Below are positions 20,397 through 23,876 of a stretch of DNA of 23,876 nucleotides, one piece after another; the stretch's first letter is position 1; each line of letters starts with the position of its first letter. This DNA comes from a virus: positions 1-23,876 of IMG/VR virus record IMGVR_UViG_3300006030_000106, one strand, 5' to 3'. The translations under genes and the position numbers were made by a program. The notes below the pieces were generated by a model. The model worked only from the letters and a program-made list of their open reading frames with translations, was not told where the DNA came from and did not search any database.

Positions 20397-23320
20397 GCGA
20401 CTTGAAGCCGGTTATGCGCGACGGAAAAGTCGTGATGAATGGCCGCAAGGCCGTCATGGCTTCGCGATGCCTTCCCGAAACTATAACGGTGACGCTCTCT
20501 GGCTTCGCGGACGCGTTCCCTGACCGCTCCGAAATCCCACTAACGATCTCGTCGTGTTTTGGCTCGGGAGCCGCCGGGCATGTATCAGCCCCGCCGCCAG
20601 ACGCAGCCGCCGGGGCGGTCTCTGACCCGATCATCACCGATGGCGGCTCTGGGTACGCCGTGCTTGGCCGCATCGAGCCGAACATAAAGCTCACCGTGGT
20701 CGGGCCTGGGTCTGGTGCTGAAGTGACGCCCGTGATTACCGAAGACGAAGATGCGTGCGGGCGGCCAGTGTGGGTCGTCAATTCAGTCACGATTGACAAC
20801 GCCGGGTCTGGTTACGACGACACGACCTACATCGACGTTCAGGTCGGCAATTTCCCCGAGTACAAAGCCACTGCTAGCAGCGTAACGGGAACTGGTGCGA
20901 GGCTGCGGGTTGCGTGGGTCGGTGGCACAAACTGGACTGTGGCTGGTGTCGAGATCATTGCGGCTGGCACGGGGTATACCGTCGGAGATACGTTCACCGT
21001 CGGCACTGGAGTCACGCTTACGGTCGCCACGGTTGGCGGTAGCGGTCAGATTCTTTCGCTCACGCACAACCAGACCGAGACGTATCCGGTGCTGGACTCG
21101 TTCGGATCGCCAGCCTTTACGGTGCAACTGCCTCGCTCCGAGCCGACGCTGGAGCTTGAGGACAACGGCAGCGGCGCGGTACTCACGGTGAACGTCGGCG
21201 TTCTGTCCGCAGTGCCGCCGCTTTCGTGGCAGATCACAAGCGTGACTGTAGTGAACGGCGGCAGCGATGATTACTACACCGATGGCGACTACATCCTAGT
21301 GGCCGAAGACCTTCTGAACGCAGGCGAAGGCACCGAGCAACTGGTTGTCAGAACGAATCGGTCGGAACCTGTCTACGAACTTTCCGGTGGAAACAACGAC
21401 GCCACGCTGACGCCGTCGTACACAGCAAACGGATACGGAGCCCCGAACGAGACGTGGTACATGGACTCGGTGGCGGTCGGGGCGGGCGGGACTGGCTACT
21501 CCGACGAAGAGTACCTGACGGTTTCGCCGTCAGACCCGTATCGCGACGTTGACCTTGATACGCCTTCGGTCAAAGTGCGCACTGTGCGGGACGAGCCTGC
21601 CGTTTTCCTCACCCCAGCGAGCGTTACCGGAAGCGGTGCTAGTATCTCGCTCACGATGACGCAAGGCACCGACTTTGAAGGCCGCGACTCATGGAGCGTC
21701 ACCGGCACTTCAATTGACTCCGCAGGCACCGGCTACACGGTTGGCGACACGTTTACGATTGACACCTCCAATGGCAATACGATTTCCTCTGGCACCGTTG
21801 AGGTCACAAGCGTCGACACGGGCGGCGAGATCCTGGCTGTTAGCATTACCGACGGTGGCGAATACTGGCTTGACACGGGAGTCGTTGACGAAGCCGTCGT
21901 CGACTGGCCCGGCGAGGGCTATCACGACGACGGCTCCATACACAGCATCCAAGTCGTCGACGGCGGGCAGTTCTGGGAGATCGGAATCACCGTCGATTCA
22001 GTTACCGTCGACGACGCAGGGGAGTCGTACACCGAAGATCCAGCAGAGCCGCCGCTCCTAGCTGATGTGACGGTTACGGTGAATGACACGAACGACCCGC
22101 CCGGGACCGGCGCGACACTAACAGTCAGCATCAATAGCGATGTCGAGAGCCCGCAGTTCGGGCAGATCACAGGGGCGACCGTAACTGCCGGTGGCTCGGG
22201 GTACAACGGAAACTTGTGGGTCAAGCGGTGCTGCGGTACATGGGACGGACGGTCCATTGTTCTGAAAAAAGGCCAGCGTTCGTGCGAGAACTCATTGGCG
22301 TCGTCGTGTGAGACGCCCGACGACCCAGACCTTTATTACCACGACAACGAACCGGCTTGCTGGATGTCACATCGGTTTTGCACAGGATCAACAGTAAGCC
22401 ACTCAAGGGGCGGCGTTCGCGTTGTATACCGAGGCCCTGACTCCGCGCCTATTGTGTACGCCGAGCAAGAGTTGAACTGCGGCGTAGCTGGTGACGACAG
22501 CGAGCCTTATTCATTCTGCAATGAGACTATGACATCTACCACTTTCGTTGCCGTTGATGAGCCGTTTGAGTTCACCGCCACTGCGCCAAGCGGGGCAACA
22601 GCTGTTGTGACTGAGGGTGGGACATACGACGATAACGCTCTTTATAACGGACCATGCTCATGCAATACGTGCTGTGGTAACGATGCAGCTGTTCCCGATG
22701 AAATCACTGTCTCTGTTACTGGAGCAACACCAACAACGCTATTTTCGTGGTCAAAAGATGCGATTGACCACGACTGGGACTACATTCTCACCGGCGTTCC
22801 AGATGGGGACTATGTTCTGTCACGAACGAGTTGCCGAACATACTCAGGCGAATTTACGGTTCCTCTGGCTGGTTTATTTGCGGGGGCATTCGATCCTGGC
22901 GAAGCGACTGAAAACCTAGATATTCTAATGTCTGTTTCTCTGGAAAGCTGCCGAGGCTTTGGTGGCGGACCTAAACAAATTACGCCGGTTTTGTCAGATG
23001 GCACTTTGTCGGACGCCGTGAAGTGCAATAAATGCAGCGGCTGCCGCGTCACTGCCTGGGCGCAGATATACCCAGATCACCCCCCAAACTCGACGTGGTC
23101 TCCCGTGCGCAGCGGCGCAACAGAACCATTGTTTTCGTATGACCCAGGCACAGATTGCGATTCAATATGCCAGCAGAACCTTTGCCCTGGCGGCAACCCG
23201 CTGTCGATTGATTTTTACGGCAAGGAAATCACAGTGACCGGGGAAGGCGCATTTGGAGAACCAGAGTACACAGTGCAGCCGTATTCGCACGTTTTCACTC
23301 TTGATGTAGGTGTGGCGTGA
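20393..23320 (+). CDS. Large repeat-containing, Cys-rich tail fibre or adhesin candidate
   Basis: The product is 975 residues from ATG 20393 (ATGA overlap). Residues about 80-605 hold nine copies of a beta-rich unit. Each centres on GG/AG followed by SGY or TGY (for example DGGSGYAV, NAGSGYDD, AAGTGYTVGD, SAGTGYTVGD, AGGSGYNG). The units are often paired with a strand pattern like GATLTV and a preceding W.I.SVTV strand. From residue 613 the protein changes character: 20 Cys between 613 and 931, including KRCCG, PCSCNTCCG, KCNKCSGC and DCDSICQQNLC, with only three before. No chaperone or lytic domain was recognised. Repeats of this kind occur in phage tail fibres and other receptor-binding or host-contact proteins. 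The Cys-rich end may be held by zinc or disulfides. The function is inferred. Confidence 0.75.
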   Translation: MSDLKPVMRDGKVVMNGRKAVMASRCLPETITVTLSGFADAFPDRSEIPLTISSCFGSGAAGHVSAPPPDAAAGAVSDPIITDGGSGYAVLGRIEPNIKLTVVGPGSGAEVTPVITEDEDACGRPVWVVNSVTIDNAGSGYDDTTYIDVQVGNFPEYKATASSVTGTGARLRVAWVGGTNWTVAGVEIIAAGTGYTVGDTFTVGTGVTLTVATVGGSGQILSLTHNQTETYPVLDSFGSPAFTVQLPRSEPTLELEDNGSGAVLTVNVGVLSAVPPLSWQITSVTVVNGGSDDYYTDGDYILVAEDLLNAGEGTEQLVVRTNRSEPVYELSGGNNDATLTPSYTANGYGAPNETWYMDSVAVGAGGTGYSDEEYLTVSPSDPYRDVDLDTPSVKVRTVRDEPAVFLTPASVTGSGASISLTMTQGTDFEGRDSWSVTGTSIDSAGTGYTVGDTFTIDTSNGNTISSGTVEVTSVDTGGEILAVSITDGGEYWLDTGVVDEAVVDWPGEGYHDDGSIHSIQVVDGGQFWEIGITVDSVTVDDAGESYTEDPAEPPLLADVTVTVNDTNDPPGTGATLTVSINSDVESPQFGQITGATVTAGGSGYNGNLWVKRCCGTWDGRSIVLKKGQRSCENSLASSCETPDDPDLYYHDNEPACWMSHRFCTGSTVSHSRGGVRVVYRGPDSAPIVYAEQELNCGVAGDDSEPYSFCNETMTSTTFVAVDEPFEFTATAPSGATAVVTEGGTYDDNALYNGPCSCNTCCGNDAAVPDEITVSVTGATPTTLFSWSKDAIDHDWDYILTGVPDGDYVLSRTSCRTYSGEFTVPLAGLFAGAFDPGEATENLDILMSVSLESCRGFGGGPKQITPVLSDGTLSDAVKCNKCSGCRVTAWAQIYPDHPPNSTWSPVRSGATEPLFSYDPGTDCDSICQQNLCPGGNPLSIDFYGKEITVTGEGAFGEPEYTVQPYSHVFTLDVGVA
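20630..22207 (+). repeat. Protein-level GxGY repeat region, nine degenerate units
   Basis: The units centre near residues 84-88, 137-141, 191-195, 289-294, 365-369, 444-448, 506-510, 542-546 and 600-604 of the fibre candidate. The conserved core is a short V/I-rich strand, then GG or AG, S/T, G, Y and often a GDxF/Y strand. The spacing varies from about 35 to 95 residues. The DNA is diverged, so these are old protein repeats and not recent tandem duplications. Confidence 0.7.
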
Positions 23321-23577
23321 GTGACTACTGCACCTACGATCCAAAGACCCTCACCTGCACAACATGCGGCCACGTTGCTCGCGTGCTGCCGACGTTCCGC
23401 AGGTGTAAGCCGCCGCCGAAGCCTGCGTCTCCCGGCCTCGGCGACATGGTGGCGGCAGGGCTTGCGTCGGTTGGTATCACAAAGGAGCTGGTGTCGCGCG
23501 TGCTCGGCAAGCCGTGCGGCTGCGACAAGCGGCAAGCCGCTCTCAACAAGCTGGGAAAGCGGCTCGGCATCGGCTGA
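23317..23577 (+). CDS. Small Cys-containing phage protein with CGC motif
   Basis: An 86-residue product from GTG 23317 that overlaps the fibre stop (GTGA). The N-terminal part has CTYDPKTLTCTTCGHVARVL, with a CxxC pair that could be half of a zinc site together with C30. The C-terminal part GLGDMVAAGLASVGITKELV, then GKPCGCDKRQAALNKLGKRL, resembles a short conserved segment seen in other phage tail-region proteins, where a GLGD..A helix is followed by a CGC or CGGC motif and a K/RQ..LN.L helix. I know no function for it. Placement after the fibre suggests a tail-tip or assembly role. Confidence 0.72.
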   Translation: MSDYCTYDPKTLTCTTCGHVARVLPTFRRCKPPPKPASPGLGDMVAAGLASVGITKELVSRVLGKPCGCDKRQAALNKLGKRLGIG

Positions 23578-23622
23578 TTTTTCGGCGTTGACGGATTTCC
23601 GTGGTTTTGTCCACTGGTGCCC

Positions 23623-23876
23623 ATGCCCCGCCTAAAGATTGCAAAACGGCTGCGAGTCCACATCCGCCGGCACTGGTGGCGGCTCGAGTACGTGGCGAAC
23701 CTGTACCCAGATCGGTGGGGCGATTGCGACTGGACGAAAAGGCGGGTGCGGATTCGCGACAAGGCGGCAGGCGTGGACAGGCTTGACACGATCATCCACG
23801 AGATGACGCACGCGAGGTTTCCCGATCTCTCGGAGGATGCAGTGACGGACTTCGCCAGCACGGTGGCGGCGGTGCT
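23623..23876 (+). CDS. HExxH putative metalloprotease-like protein, truncated by the window edge
   Basis: The frame is open from ATG 23623 to the end of the window, with 84 complete codons and no stop reached. The N-terminus is strongly basic (MPRLKIAKRLRVHIRRHWWR). The key feature is TIIHEMTHARFPDLSEDAVT near residues 60-80. It holds HEMTH, a zinc-binding HExxH motif, in a helix, followed by a D.SE segment as in small phage proteins of this type. In gluzincin-like enzymes a third ligand would lie further on; the sequence ends before this can be judged. No clear Shine-Dalgarno is seen upstream. It could be a true peptidase or a metal-binding structural protein. Confidence 0.66.
   Translation, partial: MPRLKIAKRLRVHIRRHWWRLEYVANLYPDRWGDCDWTKRRVRIRDKAAGVDRLDTIIHEMTHARFPDLSEDAVTDFASTVAAV

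Noticed and set aside
20630-22207. CRISPR-like or recent tandem DNA repeat in the fibre gene
   Set aside because: Repetition is visible only at protein level, with varied spacing and diverged codons.
23601-23786. Plus-strand frame of 61 codons near the right edge
   Set aside because: It overlaps, in another frame, the open frame with the HEMTH motif, and shows no protein-like pattern.

Overview
This window is the late structural region of a tailed bacteriophage or prophage (Caudoviricetes, siphovirus layout, HK97-type head). It runs from the terminase small subunit to a group of tail-fibre and tail-tip genes and is cut off at the right edge inside a small HExxH gene. The DNA is GC-rich. Genes are packed with ATGA, GTGA and TGATG stop/start overlaps, and GTG or TTG starts are common. 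The host cannot be fixed from this window. The small Cys-rich proteins and the Gly/Cys linker motif remind me of phages of planctomycetes and other aquatic bacteria, but that is weak inference. No integrase, tRNA, rRNA, CRISPR array, insertion sequence or attachment site was recognised.

Layout. (1) 44-4956, plus strand: packaging and portal genes. These are terS, terL, a portal protein with a C-terminal HAD-phosphatase-like domain, and a zeta-toxin-like P-loop kinase that overlaps the portal stop. (2) 4953-7746, minus strand: an inverted cassette of six small genes plus a HTH/excisionase-like gene, inserted between portal and protease. It includes a DUF3560 protein, has very strong ribosome binding sites, and has a recognisable promoter near 7437-7465. 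(3) 7803-10967, plus strand: prohead protease with an extra N-terminal domain, a small zinc ribbon protein, a structured leader, the major capsid protein, a probable decoration protein and a strong intrinsic terminator. (4) 10978-14435: a glycosyltransferase-like gene, then the head-tail connector, closure and completion genes. (5) 14451-19065: two tail-tube-like proteins, tail chaperone G with a canonical -1 frameshift signal giving G-T, and the tape measure protein. (6) 19074 to the end: two unrecognised tail proteins, a 975-residue repeat and Cys-rich fibre/adhesin candidate, an 86-residue CGC protein and a truncated HExxH protein.

How it works together: TerS and TerL load DNA through the portal into a protease-matured HK97 capsid. 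The connector, closure and completion proteins join it to a non-contractile tail whose length is set by the tape measure. The most unusual parts are the portal-HAD fusion next to a kinase gene, the antisense cassette inside the late operon, the glycosyltransferase in the head module, and the textbook frameshift element at 15614-15663. No stretch longer than 300 bases lacks a gene. The longest gap, 7394-7548, holds the cassette promoter and an inverted repeat.
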